Shown here: positions 12,376 through 27,500 of the stretch, one piece after another
Position numbering within the stretch: the stretch's first letter is position 1
Layout: every line of letters begins with the position of its first letter
Source: Hypomesus transpacificus
Taxonomy: Eukaryota > Chordata > Actinopteri > Osmeriformes > Osmeridae
Direction of reading: 5' to 3'
DNA: 64,000 bases
Assembly: GCF_021917145.1 (NCBI RefSeq)
Contig: NC_061071.1
Location: 2,653,110 to 2,717,109 of the forward strand
Position numbers and translations under genes: made by a program
Notes under the pieces: generated by a model
What the model was told of the DNA's origin: nothing
Seen by the model: the letters and a program-made list of their open reading frames with translations, nothing else
Databases searched by the model: none

Positions 12376-12997
12376 CATTCAGATATATTCCTTGTTTTCA
12401 TTATTCGCATCTACAGCACTGCAGTCATTTGAGGGAAATACTTTTTATGTGTACCACAGGCCTCACTATCAAATGTTGCTTTCATTCCCTGTGCCCTGAT
12501 GTACTGGGGCTCAAAGACTGGATTGAGAAATGCTACATCCCTACAGAAGCATTGGTCTCTACATCTATTTATACGGATATTTTAACAGCACCAGATTTGT
12601 TTTGGAATACATAGAGATGAAGGTGCTAGGGTTTGTCCTTGAGCTGTCAGTATGTCCCAGATGTACAGACTTAATCAGACCTGTCAATCTGCACCTGGAT
12701 GTTGGCCTTTAAATATGCATGTGTCGAAACAAGAACACAAGATCAATTGTTTCAGCTGACCTTGTATATTGGTTTGTACATTTGGACAGGTTGATAACCA
12801 GCAGGCCCTTATCGGTATGAGGTCCATCCATTAGATGCCAATAACTTGGTGGTAGAGTCCGTCCCAGACATCCCAGACGTACCACCCAGATGTGCTGTGG
12901 AATGTTTCATCTAGAACTGCAAACTGAGGTGTTTGATGTTAAAACAGCTGACATGCGTGTGAATCCGGATCACTATGAAACAGCATCCCATATCTCT

Positions 12998-13001
12998 GTC
13001 T

Positions 13002-13035
<34 letters not shown>

Positions 13036-13044
13036 CTCTCTCTT

Positions 13045-13091
<47 letters not shown>

Positions 13092-13130
13092 TTCTTTCTC
13101 TCTCTCTCTCTGTCTCTCTCATTTTCTCTT
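12998..13130. repeat. (CT)n / (CTGT)n low-complexity tract
   Basis: A CTGT tetranucleotide run passes into an interrupted CT-rich pyrimidine tract. Its arginine/glutamate- or serine/leucine-repeat open frames are artefacts of the repeat. Confidence 0.95.
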
Positions 13131-16100
13131 TCCCTCTGCCCTTTTGAAGTTTGTTTACGCTATAGCTCAAGGCTGATGATCTCACTAAGTCCAGCAAGCA
13201 GGGTCAACATGACACACTCCGTCCACATATAGGAAATGTTTACAACTCCAGTTTAAAGCCATCTTTCCCAAAATCTCATCTTCTACAGTTTAATATTTCC
13301 CTCTGTTTTTATTTGATCTAAAAAGATTGAATCTTGTTATCAATCTTGGCCTTATTGCCTCCTTGCAGACTGAATGATCTCACATAGAACATTATAAATG
13401 TATATTATGATATTTATATCACAATACTTGCAAAATAATGCACAAAAATGTCTGAAAATACATTTTCAAATGGAGGTGAAGATGACAAGTTGCGAGCTAG
13501 AGCTTGAGCGTTCTGAAAATGAGCCACTAGATGGTGCTACACATCAGGAATCAAGGGACCAGTCTGCTATTGTTGTTCTAAGACTCTGGGTCGCTTGGAA
13601 ACAATTTAGACTCTGTAATTTCAATTGTGTTGATCAATGTTTTGCTTCAAAAATGTGATTTAGTTTGTCAATGATTCATGTTCCCCCTTTTAACTGTGAG
13701 ATGTCTGTCAATTGAAGGAGATCAGCTAAGACATAGCTCACCATTCAGGAGAGCCATTTAATATCAAAGATGAGATGGGACGTTTTCCTTCTTGGGACGC
13801 GGGTGGTTCGCAGAGTGTCGTAAATTTCCTTGATTCATCGTAAATTTCCGGTGGCTTAGCCTTCACAGTGTCAAGGCTAGATCCCTCCTGTGTTAATGAG
13901 AGCACTGAATCACTCCCTACTGGGGCCTGCAATGAGATGGGAGCAACCATGAATCAACTGCTCTGACGTGGTGATGTAATGTAGACACGGCTAGACACAC
14001 CAGTCTGTTCCTCTTTCAACTGAGATCAACTGTCCCTGTTGCTTGTTTGATTGAAACCGGACAAAAACAGACTAAGGATCTTTCAATATCTTCAATTCCA
14101 TGGAAAACACACTCACAGCAAAATATAATGTACATTTCTGACTAAATGTTGTGTTTCTTTAAATTCCACCAAAAATGTAATGGTGAGCCTGTCTGGGTGA
14201 AGATTATCATTAGTGTTGACATACTCTGCTTTTGGCCAAAAAGTGAGAGAAGGGATACATGCTACAATCCCCCTGTTTTGCAAGGCTTTGACCGGCCTAA
14301 AACATGGTATGCCTGGACGTGCCTGTTCACCAACACACTATGGCTGTCACACATGATGTATATGTCTATTCCCTGGATAGCAACTAATCCTATTTTCCTG
14401 TCTGGGGTGTCATCTTGAAATATCTTCAGAGACACATTCAATTTACCCTGAGAATGCTCAGAGTGGTAGGTGATTTCTAAGAATCATCTTCCACCCAGCA
14501 AAGACGCAGACTTTGTATTCAACATGAACATCCCCATTACAGTTCGATTGATGGCAGAATTACACGTCTTATTAACACCACTTTTACTAAGTACACACTG
14601 ATCATAATAAATGTATGTTTATTACACAGACACAGTAGAATAAATTGAGTGGATCTGAAGTCGTCCAGTTCATCTCTGGAGAGGTCCTGTAGCATCACAT
14701 CAGCAAGCATGTGTGTTCTTGAATGAAAGAGTCATCATGCATAAAAAGCAAAGGAGAAAATGAGTCATTACCCATGGTATGACAAACCAGGGTAAGCATA
14801 ATGTGTGTGCATTTGATTATGGAAGCGCGGTGCCATTTTGTTACGGACCATAAATACATAGGCATTTATTACGGTTGTCTCTATAATTGAAGCAATCTCT
14901 TCATATTCATTTGTTTTGATGTTGCAACCGACAAAGCATGACGGCTGTCCTTAATAAGGAAATCACATTTTTGTCCTCTCCAGTCTAGCACTTGCCAAAC
15001 TGATCAACATCCTCCCCCTTCTCTCTCTTTCTCTTTGTCTCCCTCTTTCTTGCTCTGACTCATTCTGTCTTTCTCTCTCTCTCTCTCTCTCTGTTTCTTG
15101 CTATGTCTTTCTCTCACTCTCTGTCTATTTGTTTCTCTCTCTTTCTGTGTCACGCAGTTAAACTAAATGTCTTTGTTTTGTCGCATCCTTGTTATACCCA
15201 GAAAAGCATACTTCCATTCTGCTTCACACAGTAGGTAGCAGAGGTCAGTGCACAAAGCTCAATAGAGTTGGTGCTGGAAGCTCTTCCCCCCTCCTACACT
15301 CAGCGGAGAGGCGGCCATACTATTGGACAAACCAGATGAGAACATGATTAATTGGCGCAAATAAGCTCTTGACCTTGGAACGCCTCACAGTCATGGTGCG
15401 TCACAGCCCACGGATGGATTCCTTGTCATTCTTTCAGCGTACATTCTGTAGAGCTCGTACTAACCCTAATGAATTCAGCTGACACGTTAAGGTGCATTTC
15501 CCGTGGGTCCTGCTGCCTCCCTCACAGTGAGTTACTGTTGGCTCTCAACTATCACATTTTCCAATGGCCTTGAGCTCCTAAACCACACAGTGACCAGGGG
15601 CTAAGTTAACTCCCTGCCACTCTTCAGGAGATAGCTGGAGGCAAACATAATGGGTGATGTGTTGTTTGAAACAAGTGTATCACCATCCAGAGAGAATGAG
15701 AGAGAGAGGATAGAGAATAAGATTGACAGACGGAAAGAGAAAAAGAGATAGAGGAACAAATATTGATAGAGAGGGAGAGGCACCATGATATGCAATTTTC
15801 ATGACAGATGTCAGCCCCAGTAGCATCTCACCATGCCTCGTGTCCCATCAGTCAGTCCCCCTCACGCTTATCTGTTTACAGAAAGAAGGAGAAACAGATT
15901 ACACCTCCAAGGGTTCCAACCATACCCTGTCACTAACTGACCCTGAGTGACCATGACATATAGCTATTAGCCAGCTGAGCAGCTCTGGGACCAGCCCTTA
16001 TCTATACTGAGGAACGGGTTTGCTGAGAGGACATCAGGGTACAAGGCACCCGATAAGCTTTCTGCAGCAGTACCTCCGCAGTACTGTGACGAGGCAGCAG

Positions 16101-18452
16101 GGATGCACCATTGCTCGTATGCTTCAAACCAACTGTATTTTTTCCAACTTTTGAAGTATAGGTGGACTGTGGTTTCTGGACACATAGACCTCGGCATGTT
16201 TGTCTTTACCATTTTTCTCATGTCTCTCTGTGTAAAGAAAAGACATTGTCACAAAAAAACTGTATCTGATTTCTCCCCGTGGTCAGGAGTTAGATAAATA
16301 TTCTCCCAAGTGTGCACTTCTCTGGGTTTGGATTGTTTACCATTTACTTCTTATCCAACACCCATTGTGTTTTAGACATGGCCCACCGAGAGTGTGGACG
16401 CTGGTGAGACGTAATTAATTCCTGCACTGCTGTTATAAGACTTAGATGGGAATCAGTATGGCTGTCTATGAGAGTCTTAACAATCAAAAGAATTCAGAGA
16501 GCTCTCAATAATACGGCAACAGAAAGGTGATAAGATTCTTTTGTGAAACTTATGAATAAAACATAGGACTCCCATCTTCCTCCATTTTCCAGCTTTGCCT
16601 ATTCATTGTGCCTCAAGGACTGTTCAAAACCGTCTTGGACTCACTTTAGACTACACTACTGGATATAAGTGGCACACAACTGAATGACAGATAGGTTAGT
16701 CATACATGGCTTTGAAAAAGGCTGATGAATGGCAAGCTATTGGGATTACTTGTGCATGGCAACACAAGTGCATGGTCTGAAAGTGAGTGTCCATGCTTGA
16801 GGGACCCAGCCTTTCTCAACAGCGTTCATTTCAGCTTTCGAAACCAATTTTCTTTCCATTTTTATCGTTCATACAAACTGATAGCTGATGACAAATCTTG
16901 TGAAAACAGGGAAAATAAATGAGAACATGAATTCATTTTATTGTAGATGTTAAGTAGAAACTGAACATCTTTCTTCATGACAAGGACAATTCAGGAACAG
17001 CTCAGCATTGCTCTCTGCTAGTAACTAAAATGCCTACAGAGCTCAATTTATTGTTACACACAAAGCAACAATACTTGGACAGCTTCATTCACAGTGATTG
17101 TGGTAAAACATTTTGCGTGTGTGCAATATAATCAAAAAATCTAATCACAATTCATCTGATTGACATTTCCATTGAAAATGTTTACATATTGGATGCCCAG
17201 GCACCTTTCATCTTTATTCTCATACTTTAACCGGAAATAGTTTGATAGATACATTATACAGTACATTAGCATTTATCAGAAGATCAAAATAAGAGATGCT
17301 TAGAGAGCTATTACCTTCCCACAGTCCCAGCGTGTGTGTGCGCAATTCCTAATGCTAATTCAGAAGCATTGCCAGTGGCGTTCATTTACTGACTGTTTTT
17401 TGGGGGCCTAAACAGTATTTGGATTGATAAAGTGCACAGATACAAACACAGAACTGAACACCGTACTTAAACTACTTAAACACAAAGCATCATCATATTT
17501 AGTCTGCCTAAGGTGAATTGAACTGTTGCTTCACAGATTTGAGAAAACTTCTCCATGTTCACCTCAGTTTCTGGAAAGTCCCCCACATTATTGTTTCAGA
17601 TCAAGAATGATATTGGTTGAGAATAGCCACTATTGAATATGACAAAATTAAAAACATAGCAGTTTTATTCTAACAAGAAAATTGTAATTACTAGAATATA
17701 TTGCAGCCACGGTAAGAACAACATTTCATAGCAAGCATCCTTGTGGACACAATAAGTCAAAAAAGGCAAAGATTGCTACTGTCAAAGAGTAGGATTGTGA
17801 CAAAAACAATTTCTGGCATAGACAACATAGGATTACATATAAATGTTGCAACGAGCCAAGTGAAATAATTGAACTGTAATAAGGCTAAAGTAATTATGAG
17901 TCCATTGCCATTTCATTGTTAGCCCTTCATAAAAGCACATTTAATTAGTATATCTAAGCTATGAGGCGTTGAGACTTGTGTGGTCTAGCCTGTCAGTGAC
18001 TACCAGTATAGAAAATGGACGTGGAACATTTGACCAGTTCAAATATCACTTTCCCAGTTTGTCTCATCGAGGCACTATTTCAGAGGCATTGACATGTTCT
18101 ATGTATGTTTGTCCCCAATGAGTAGAGGAAGATAAGGAGAAAAAGCTTAGTAGAACTTCTACAATGATACAAAACCTAAATTCCACCTGTCATTCTGCTG
18201 TAGATGTGCTGGCTCATGGCGAATCGTGTGCATACTGAGAAGGCTTCTGTCATCACAACTAGTCTAGCCGGCTCGGAGGAGAGGGACAGAGGGTGAACGA
18301 GGAGTGGACGGCAGCGGAGGCGATAATCAGAGCTAATGCTGTGAAGTGGGTGTCGCTGTGTGTGTGTGTGTTCAGGTAGGATTACAGGCTGAGGTCCCAG
18401 TGATGGCTGGTGTTGATCGGCAAAACGGCTCCCTGCTGGTGAGTGACTATCA

Positions 18453-18454
<2 letters not shown>

Positions 18455-18491
<37 letters not shown>
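18455..18491. repeat. (GT)n microsatellite beside dhrsx 3' end
   Basis: An uninterrupted GT run of about 37 bases, about 35 bases from the dhrsx stop codon and therefore inside its probable 3' UTR. A shorter GT run lies near 18.36 kb. Confidence 0.95.
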
Positions 18492-18493
<2 letters not shown>

Positions 18494-18526
18494 CCTGTGG
18501 TAAGGTCATCAAGGGGGCCCGGTTGC

Positions 18527-21500
18527 TCAGGCCTGCTGAATTCCCACCAGTGAGCAGCTCTGTTTCCACAGCTCAGCTTGCTTCTCCCTCTCATAAGTAA
18601 TGTCAGCTGACTGGGTCTTCCCCCCATTGTACAGGTAGCAGCTCCCCACTCCCTCCAGCTCAGACGCCGTGGCTGCGTAGATGGCTGTGGACGCCCCCTC
18701 TGCTGGTGTCTGTGGGCGACGCACAAAGAAAGAAGCACTTAGAAGGATGAAGGACACATTTGAGTGTTTGAAGTCACGCGGGTGAGCCGTGCTTACACAA
18801 TACTTGATTCACACTCAACTCAAATGCAGTACATTTTGGGTGTTGCCCCAAGGGATTGCAATTTACAATGCCACAATTCACTATTTACAAAAACCCACCA
18901 TCATGTCCTTGGCTATTGTGCTTCTTATATTGGACAATGCCCTAGTTTCTCAAACACACACAGCGCTCACTGTCTGTACTGATAAAGAAGAAAGATTTGC
19001 TACTCGACCTTCAGATAAAGGCCTTAAAAGGAAAATATAAAAGTGATTTATATCAATGCTGGTATCAGGGTGTCTTATCTTTATAGAATATTAGTGTCAA
19101 GAAAATTGAAAGCAGACGTTTATCCTGATTCGTTTTACAATCAAACGCATTTGCTTCTATTCCTCTCTGGGGCACTACTGTTTGAGTCTAATACAATATA
19201 TTTGATTATGGTTAAGGCATCATCATATCAAGCATGCAAAAAGTTAATAAAAAACAATAACACATAATAAGCATTTTGTTTGATCTATTAAGAGGCGCAA
19301 AGTAAGATTCCTCTGTGAACCTCTCTCTGTCTAGTCATAAATTAATCTACAGGCTTCTCTCCTATTAACTTCTCTTTGATGTGAGGAGGATGTTGAATTA
19401 CAGCAAAAGCTTGAGATTAGAATAATAATCATTCTAAAAGCCTCCACTGCAATACGGAAAATAGGAATCCTGGAAAATTAGGGTCAAACTTTCCACGCGC
19501 ATTAACCACTGGCCGGGAATGACAATGAGGGAAGCTTTGGAGAAGCTTAGCAGCTTTTCTAAAACTGGATCCATTTTTGGTGCCTTTCCCTTCAATTAAT
19601 GGCTATCCAAATAACTGGCTTCCACATTCTGGAATATTTTCAGTAAGTGCTTAGGAACTTTACCCTGAAGAGCATTTTGGCCACTGGCCTCTTTGCTGCC
19701 TGAGCTGGGCTGCAGAGGTTCTGGTAAAGGTCAGTGTCCACCATTCCTGGGTCCACAGCATTGGCAGTCACATGATCTCCTCCTGCTGTGAGCTTCTCCT
19801 GCAGGTGGTAGGTGAAGAGGACCAGGGCAAGTTTACTCTGGGCATAGGCGCCATGTGCACAGTAGCAAGACCTGGGGGACACAGAGATATGGCATGGGTA
19901 GGTTATAGGTACCATGCTTTTAAACACAAAATTAACTGATTTTGACATGAACTGCGACACGTTTTGTCTGTGTGACAACATGAGTGGATTTACCTACTGT
20001 GGCTCCCATCCAAGTGTACTAAAACAGCCTTCAGAAATATAAACTGCTTTACATCAGCGTTTCCAATGCTAACAGTGTTCAGACATTGGTTTTTAAAATG
20101 AAAGCAACTCTGTGCAGATGCAAGCCTGCGTTCAAGGTCTGTTCATGTGTGCATTATCACTTTCAAGTCTAACAGACCATGAAATACCATAATGTATTTT
20201 TTTATTTTTCCCCTTTACATTACACACTGAGATTGTTTTCTCGTTTCACTCTGGACCTCTTCTCCACTCATCTACCAAGATGATGATGCCATCCATCAGG
20301 TCTCAAGGCCTGGGGGGAAAGACACTGCTACTTTGCCCTTGAGCAAAGAGCTTCCGAAACAAAAAGACTGCTCACCAGAGTATTACCAATATAAAGTTTG
20401 GTAAGTACCGGCATTGAAAGAAAAAAAAAGCACTGTTGCTTTATATCTTTCCTCTAACAAGTGAACCAGCTAATGTTGCAGCAAGATAGACACATGCAAT
20501 TCACTACTTACAGTGTTGAGACAGTGTCCAATAATGGCAGCAAAAAGAGTGGTTTTAAAGTCTATTTAATGAATAAGGGTAGTGGTCAGCCGAAAGGCAA
20601 TATGTTAGATACAATCACTGCATTACAATTATAGTCTGCTGTTCCCCTGTGTGCACTTAATTACTCCTCAGCTCAGATTTACAGGCAAGGGATAGATGCC
20701 CCAATCACATCTCTTTTGAAACCCTGGGAGGGCCTAAACGCACACTCAGAGGATGGCTGTAGGAGGCCTGTGGTCCTCACCTGCCCTGCAGGTCCTCCAT
20801 GTTGAGCCTGCCTGCGTAATGTGTGGCAGAGGACATGGTGACGATGCGGGAGCAGGCCTTGTGCCGCCCGGACCGCTTCAGTGTGTCGAGCAGAAGGACG
20901 GTCAACAGGAAATGCCCAAGGTAGTTGAGGCCAAAGTGCAGCTCAAACCCATCTTCTGTTTTTCGCTCCGGAACAAGCATGATGCCCGCTGAAACAAAGT
21001 AGAACAAGCATTTTCCCCACTGGTTCTTTGAATCTGTCAAGAAAATATTCAATATGTCAATGTTTGGATGTCTTATATAAGACAGAAAACTACCCGGCAA
21101 CAACTTCTTTAGCAGTGATTGCTGGGAGATATATAGTGGGGGCTGGTGATGACCTTTCTATATCATTACTCTCTCAATGGGGTGGCACAAATGTCTGCAT
21201 CATTCCCCATCCATCACCTAAGTGTGACGGGTGTTTGCTGTGGAGCTGAACAGTGAATTTTGAATTCACCCATTGCATAAGAAAGACAACCTGACTTTTC
21301 CTGACGGCATGCACATATCCCGAGACGCCCGTCTCAAAAGAGCTATGCAGTTCGAACAAATCACCCTCGGGAATTCGACTTGGACAGACTCGTGGTGCAC
21401 TGTGTTATTTAAAGGCTCAACAGGGAGAAGAAAAACTGGCGGAATCTGGGAACAAAATAGTCACTGTCTGTGCAGAATGAAATAATACATCAACCACAGC

Positions 21501-24500
21501 ATGCCATGTAGTCTGATATACAGTAGGCCTACTGTCTACTGTATGTTCGTGTCTCCTTTTGGAATATTTTCAAAGCTGTTCTCCAACAGACATTGTGCAG
21601 GTATCTCAGTGTGACTGTGTTGGTGACTACTACTGTATTTGGATAAAGGAGGCTGGTGTGTACCATTGTTGACAAGAACATGAAGTGGTAGACCCCGATC
21701 TTTAAACCTCTGGACAAACTGGCGGATGGACTTCAGGGACGCCAAGTCGAGGAAAAGGAACTCCGCTGTGAACAGAAGACATAATATAAGGGTTGTATAA
21801 AAGAAACGATCAAATATGTTAAATGAAAAACTACCATTAAAACGATTTCACTCAGTATTGTGTGACAAAAGGAACAAACAATTTAGTTCAAGCCTCCAAG
21901 GCCAAATCATTTCGGTCGGACAACACATAGGTATAATGAGATAGGAACAAGACAGTCACGCTTGGGTGTCCACCGAGAGCTCGACAACAATGATTTCACC
22001 GCTTGTTAAAATTCGCTTTCCACTTCTTCCCTGCTGTTGTTAGGAAAATACATGTATGGAATCAGTCTTCCACCTCTGCAACACTTGCCACAGCTTGTTG
22101 CTTTACTGAACCGAGTGTTGAAGCACATAATTAAACCAATTACTGTCCCACAATTACACAAATGACTCTACATTACACTAATCCCAAGAGTCTCCCATCG
22201 AGAGCAAGCAAGGTGTCAAGAGCCGCAGGGACTCCAAGCAATCCACAACATGACTGTAGAAAACTGTATTCTTTCTCTTCCAACAGAATCCACCATAGTT
22301 CAATGGGATTTGGCTGTAGTTCAGTATGTTCACTCGGATCTGACACCAGGTTGCAGTACAGCTGCGGTGACAGCCGAGAGCCAAACAGACTCCATATAAT
22401 GATCTGATGAGTCACAGACAACAGAGTTTTAATAATCTCGTATCTTTAGAGGGAGACAGCAAAACAAGCTTTGGGCCAATACATTAGGTTGATAAGGTCA
22501 CCTAAAGAGTCCAACATTTGCACACGCTGTTTGTTATATCATTCAGTTTGAGGCTGATGAGAGGCTGCTGTTGAACCTTGATTTCTGGGGGTAAGCCACA
22601 GCAACGATGTTGCTCACCTTTAAGCTGGGATGTACCCTGATCTTTTTAGGATTATTTGTTCACTAAATGAAGTCAGTGAGAATGTCAGGTGAAAGCATTT
22701 GCTCAACTACAGCTGAAACATCCGCAGTGCTGCATATTTACCAACATAGCAAAGCTATAATGGGAGAAATATTTGTGGACCTGTAATTATACCTCCATCT
22801 TGTCTCTGGTGCCAAAGCCCTGCATCAGTGCCAGGGAAAGACATCTATTATGAGGGGTGAGGAGCGTCGGTGCCAAAGAGGCAGCTCGGTGAAAACGCCA
22901 CGGTTGGCATGATGCCATCTGGATATCAAACACAGACATCTCATTCAAAAGAAATCTCTTGAGAGATTCTGTCATCTCTCTGAATGCCAATCTCTGGTCA
23001 GTTGATGCTACAGTGAGCCGTGAGGACTGGAGCCAGGCTTCTCGTCTGTCCCACAGAGATGGAATGTTCCTCAGGAGAAGGTGGAGATGAGCTAGTACAT
23101 CTGCAGAGAGGCTGAAGGGCTGAGATTCATCATCATCTGGGGACGGTCAGGGGAGGGCATGACGAACATGGGTGATAAAGTTAACAAACGCATGTGTCAG
23201 CTTGAAAACTGGTGGGGGGGGGGAAGGGGTTACTATCTCAAACATATTCTCAGGTGGGGGCCACATTGCCGTGTGGGACACAAATCCAAACTGTCTCAGC
23301 TTCTGTCCTTTTCCAAACAGTACCGTGATCACATTGGATACGACGGTCACAGAACCCTAATCTAAAGTAGTACGTCCTGGATAGGTAGGTGAAGGAAATG
23401 GAGGCCTGTCTGAACCTGAGGTCTGTGTCTCTGTAGACTGCCCTGCCCTGTGGCTAGCTGGTAATTAACCAAACATGCTCCGACAAGGCACATATTCCGT
23501 CGCCACTATACTGTGTAATTCAGATCAACCAAGGTCAGATCAAAAGCTCCATTTAACAGTACCCCAAGTGTCACATTAGAGCAACAGTTTAACACACCAT
23601 ACATTCGACAACATTCTTATATTTTGACGAAGAGCTGAATTAAAGGCTCGCTGAGGCAGTTAATAAAACATCAATAAAGATCACATTTTCTGACTATTAT
23701 ATCAGCTGACCTGGAACAACCCTTTAAACACTGTTGAGCAGACACTGTCAGTTGTGTGCACACCCTGCCATGAAAATCTGGACAATTATGGGCATATCGG
23801 GAATCAAATCTCTTCAGTTTAACTTCCCTTTTTCAGGCAACTTGTTGGTGGTGTTTAATACTGCTTGACAGCGTATGCGGAGAGAGGGGTAAACCGAGGG
23901 CATTGAGAGGAAATGTGTTGATTTAAAACAAGTGCACTTCTCATTTACACTTCTGTCATCGTTACTCCTCACAGGGCGCTGTGCGACTTGATGGAACCCT
24001 CCTCTGTAATGTGAACTCTTGTCCCCCTCTCACACACGCTCTGCTGGGTGTGTGTAAGTGAAAGACAGAAAAGGAGAGGAAGAGAGAGAGCGAACTTCAT
24101 GGCATCAGAAGCCTTTTTTCACCAAAACACCCTCCGACATCACATCAGCATGACAATAAGGCTGGCTGGCAAGCATGTCAGGCTTTCCCTCTTGTGCTCG
24201 ACAAACACCTCACTGTGTGACTGCTGTGACAAAGGCTTGCTTGTTTGCTCTAGACAGGATGGAGAGGAAGACGAGGATAAAATCAGGAGTGAAACTGTCT
24301 CCTCACGCCGTCTTCATATACGCCTCTCAACCCTTGGGAGGACAATGGCACGCCAAAGGGATCTCCCTCTCAGGGTACACAATTAGTCCTGTCGTTCACA
24401 TCTGTTTTGTGTGTATTCATCTACAGTGCAAATCCAGGCCACACGGATGATTGAATGAACAAATGAACAAAACAATGACATTCCAATATCGATCATTTGG

Positions 24501-27500
24501 ATGTTGCAGTATTTACGCTCGAAGCAACAGAGAAATATAAGCAACAAGGGAAGTGGTCATGGGGAGCGGTAGTTGAGAAGGTACCTTTGCCTTGGCTGCC
24601 CTCCTGGTGGATGCTTTTCACTGCTGCTCGGCCTTCCTCTTCAACATTCCCAGCTGGAGGAGAATGAAATGAGAGAGGCTCCGTGGGCACTCATCCATGA
24701 CACCACACACACACACACACAAGGCCTGCATGCAGGCGACAGACTCGGTTCTGATGTGAGGCACTGGGTCGGGCCCGTTCATTAGGGATGCATTGATAGC
24801 TGAGGATGACACTTGTCACGTAGATTTGGATAAACATGATCATTGATTGGTATTCCATTGCTCGCTCACAATTTAGAGAAATTGCCTAATATTATTATTA
24901 GTTACAGCATGTGTTAATGAGGGATAGGCTACCGCAATAGCAAAGAAAACAATATTTTTTACTTGCTACCTCTGCCTTAAATGGTGTTAGATGTGGTGGT
25001 GGTAGATTGGGTGTTTTAGTATGACAACCAAATGGTGTATTGTACAATACCTATAACCACATGCATGCCAAGGCTTGCCAGGTGTCTTGCAGTCTCAAAC
25101 CCCATTCCTCGGGCACCCCCAGTCACTATGGCAACCCTTCCATTTTGTTTGGGCAAAACTGTGAGGGAGAAAAGGATATGGTCCACATATTGCGTTGCAA
25201 CACAATGACGACAAGAATCCTTTGGTCTATGCTTATTCTAGTCAAAATCTATGAAAACATGAATGCATTTCAATAACTGAACGTTATGCATGCCTGGCCT
25301 AAACATTCTGTCAAACTTTAATTGTCGTTGATTTACTCGTTTACAAAACTCTTTATCGGAGGATTTATGCAGAGTAGATTGCATGTTTGCATTGAGTCAC
25401 AGGTCAATGCGTCCTTATTGACCTAGAGTTCCTGAATATGCTGGGAGGGACAAACCATTGTCCATGCAAAGAGTCTATCTTGATGCTCAACAACAGATCC
25501 TGCCTATAAGATAAGATGACCTTGTACGACCAGAACAGCCAGACTGATGGAAATTAGAGCAGACATCCTGCTTGACCGTGGCTGATTGTGCAGGATGCAG
25601 ATTACATTAAATACAGCCAAGCGTCAATATAAATTCTAACACTGTGAATGTCACACCAACCAACAAGTAGTCAAATGACATAGTATATATATTTTTAAGG
25701 TATTTATTAGAATATTCAATTCAATAGTATGGCTCTACTGTATCACTTCACATGGCACACAAGCTTTTGGCATCTGGCCAAATCGATAATATTATCGATT
25801 TCGCAGTGTTTATCTGAGCCCAAAAAAGCCTAAGCACATCAGGATTGAAACAGTAGTTAGACTAAGTGAATATCCAGAACGTAATAAAAGAACAGCAGCC
25901 AGAACTTTTATTGTACTTTTTGCTCTAAATTATAAACACTTTGCTCGATCATAAGTACGTTCCATAATTGCTTGTTTGTGTTCTATCAACTGGCATGCAG
26001 AATCACATTATAAAAAAATAAGAATTTGCATAGTTTAATGTCTCATACAAACACTGAGCTCATGCAATTGGTTCCTGTTCTAGTCTGAAGCTCCACCCTT
26101 CCTGATCATCCTCACGAGGCTCCGCCTCATAGTAGCTCCTGGAGTTCTCATACAGAAACACCTGTTGATCTACGAAGGCCGGGGCGAGGCGATTCCTCTT
26201 GCCGCACAGAATTGTCCCAGAGGAGCTGAACAGTCTGTGACATGGGACACTGGTGGCAGGAACAGACCAGTACTTTTGGAGCACCTTGGGCAGGGTGGGG
26301 AACAAGGCCACATGGTTGGACCACCAGCGTAGAGGGTCCTCATTGAGGCCTAGAACCCTCTGAGATTTAAAATTGCTCAGTTCCTCCACAACCTGAGCAT
26401 GCAGCTCCTCCTGGTTCTCATCGGTGCCTGACTGGTAGAATATCACAGCTAGCGGGTTACTGTCCGCCATCATACATGGACTCGCAGATGCAAGAGCCTG
26501 CTTTTTGTCCGGTGGTTCATCGGACGACTGTGGGCGCTCCACAGAGCTAGGCTGCTCGGCCCTCTGTTTCTCCAGCACGGCCTTGGCCTCCTCGATGACC
26601 TTGGTGTCCACCTGGGAGCGTTCCTGTAAGGTGAGGAAGGGCAGCCTCTTGTAACGGGGATCCAGGAAAGCAGCCACATTCAGAAACGTGGCCGTCTCAG
26701 CCGTCTGTGAATAGGTGCTGGACAACACTCGGGAGACGACCTCTTTAGCCATTCCGATCTCTTTCAGATCCCGATCGTTCAACTTCAGGGCGGTGTTAAG
26801 AAGCATGTGGAGGACAGGTCGCACCATACTGATGGACGGATATCTACACGAGGTCATCATATCAGCCACAACTTTGAACGGCTGCAGCATTTCGATCATA
26901 CCCTCGACCATGCTCCATTCAGTGCCCTCGAAACTCAGGTGATGGTTATCACTGTCCTCCACAAGGGCCGAGGTGACAGCGGGCTGTTGTTCTCGGAGGC
27001 GCAGCAGCATATGCAGGGTAGACATCCAAGATCGAATCCTGTCGTTGACCAGTTGACACTTGGACAGTCCGTGCAGCCTTTGCTTCTCTTGAAGGAGACA
27101 GATCGCCGTTAAAGACTGATGGAAATAATCCACGAGTTTTCTGCATTTCCCTAAAAAGCCATCCACATGGGGAAGCTGAAACGCTTCAGCCATTCCTCGA
27201 TTAACTGTATGACCAAAGCAGGGCATTTGCACTGACAAGTCCAGGAGGGAGCAGGCCTTCACTATATCTAACGAGCCGTTAGTAGTAACGCCGCTGACTT
27301 TGTGGGTTATCCCCCATTCAACAAAGGCGTCGTACAACGCCCTGGTTATATTTTCAGATCTGTTGTCCTCCTGAACCTCAAATGTTTTAAGGCACTTGCT
27401 GCTCGTCGTGAAGACCGACGTCGAGCAGTTTTGGTTCAGGCAGTGCATCGATAGGGAGATGTAGGTCCTATTCTGGGTTTGGCTCTGCCAAAGGTCAGTG

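Larger units (their letters stand above)
12376..18526. other. Intergenic between sowahc and dhrsx; no gene recognised
   Basis: About 6 kb without a supportable gene. It contains CT- and GA-rich low-complexity tracts (13.00-13.13 kb, 15.01-15.15 kb and 15.67-15.78 kb) and a GT repeat near the dhrsx end. The dhrsx 3' UTR must occupy part of the right side, but several AATAAA candidates exist on the minus strand and I cannot choose between them. Confidence 0.55.

Noticed and set aside
12890-13232. Serine/leucine- and Arg/Glu-repeat open frames
   Set aside because: They are translations of a CT/CTGT simple repeat, not genes.
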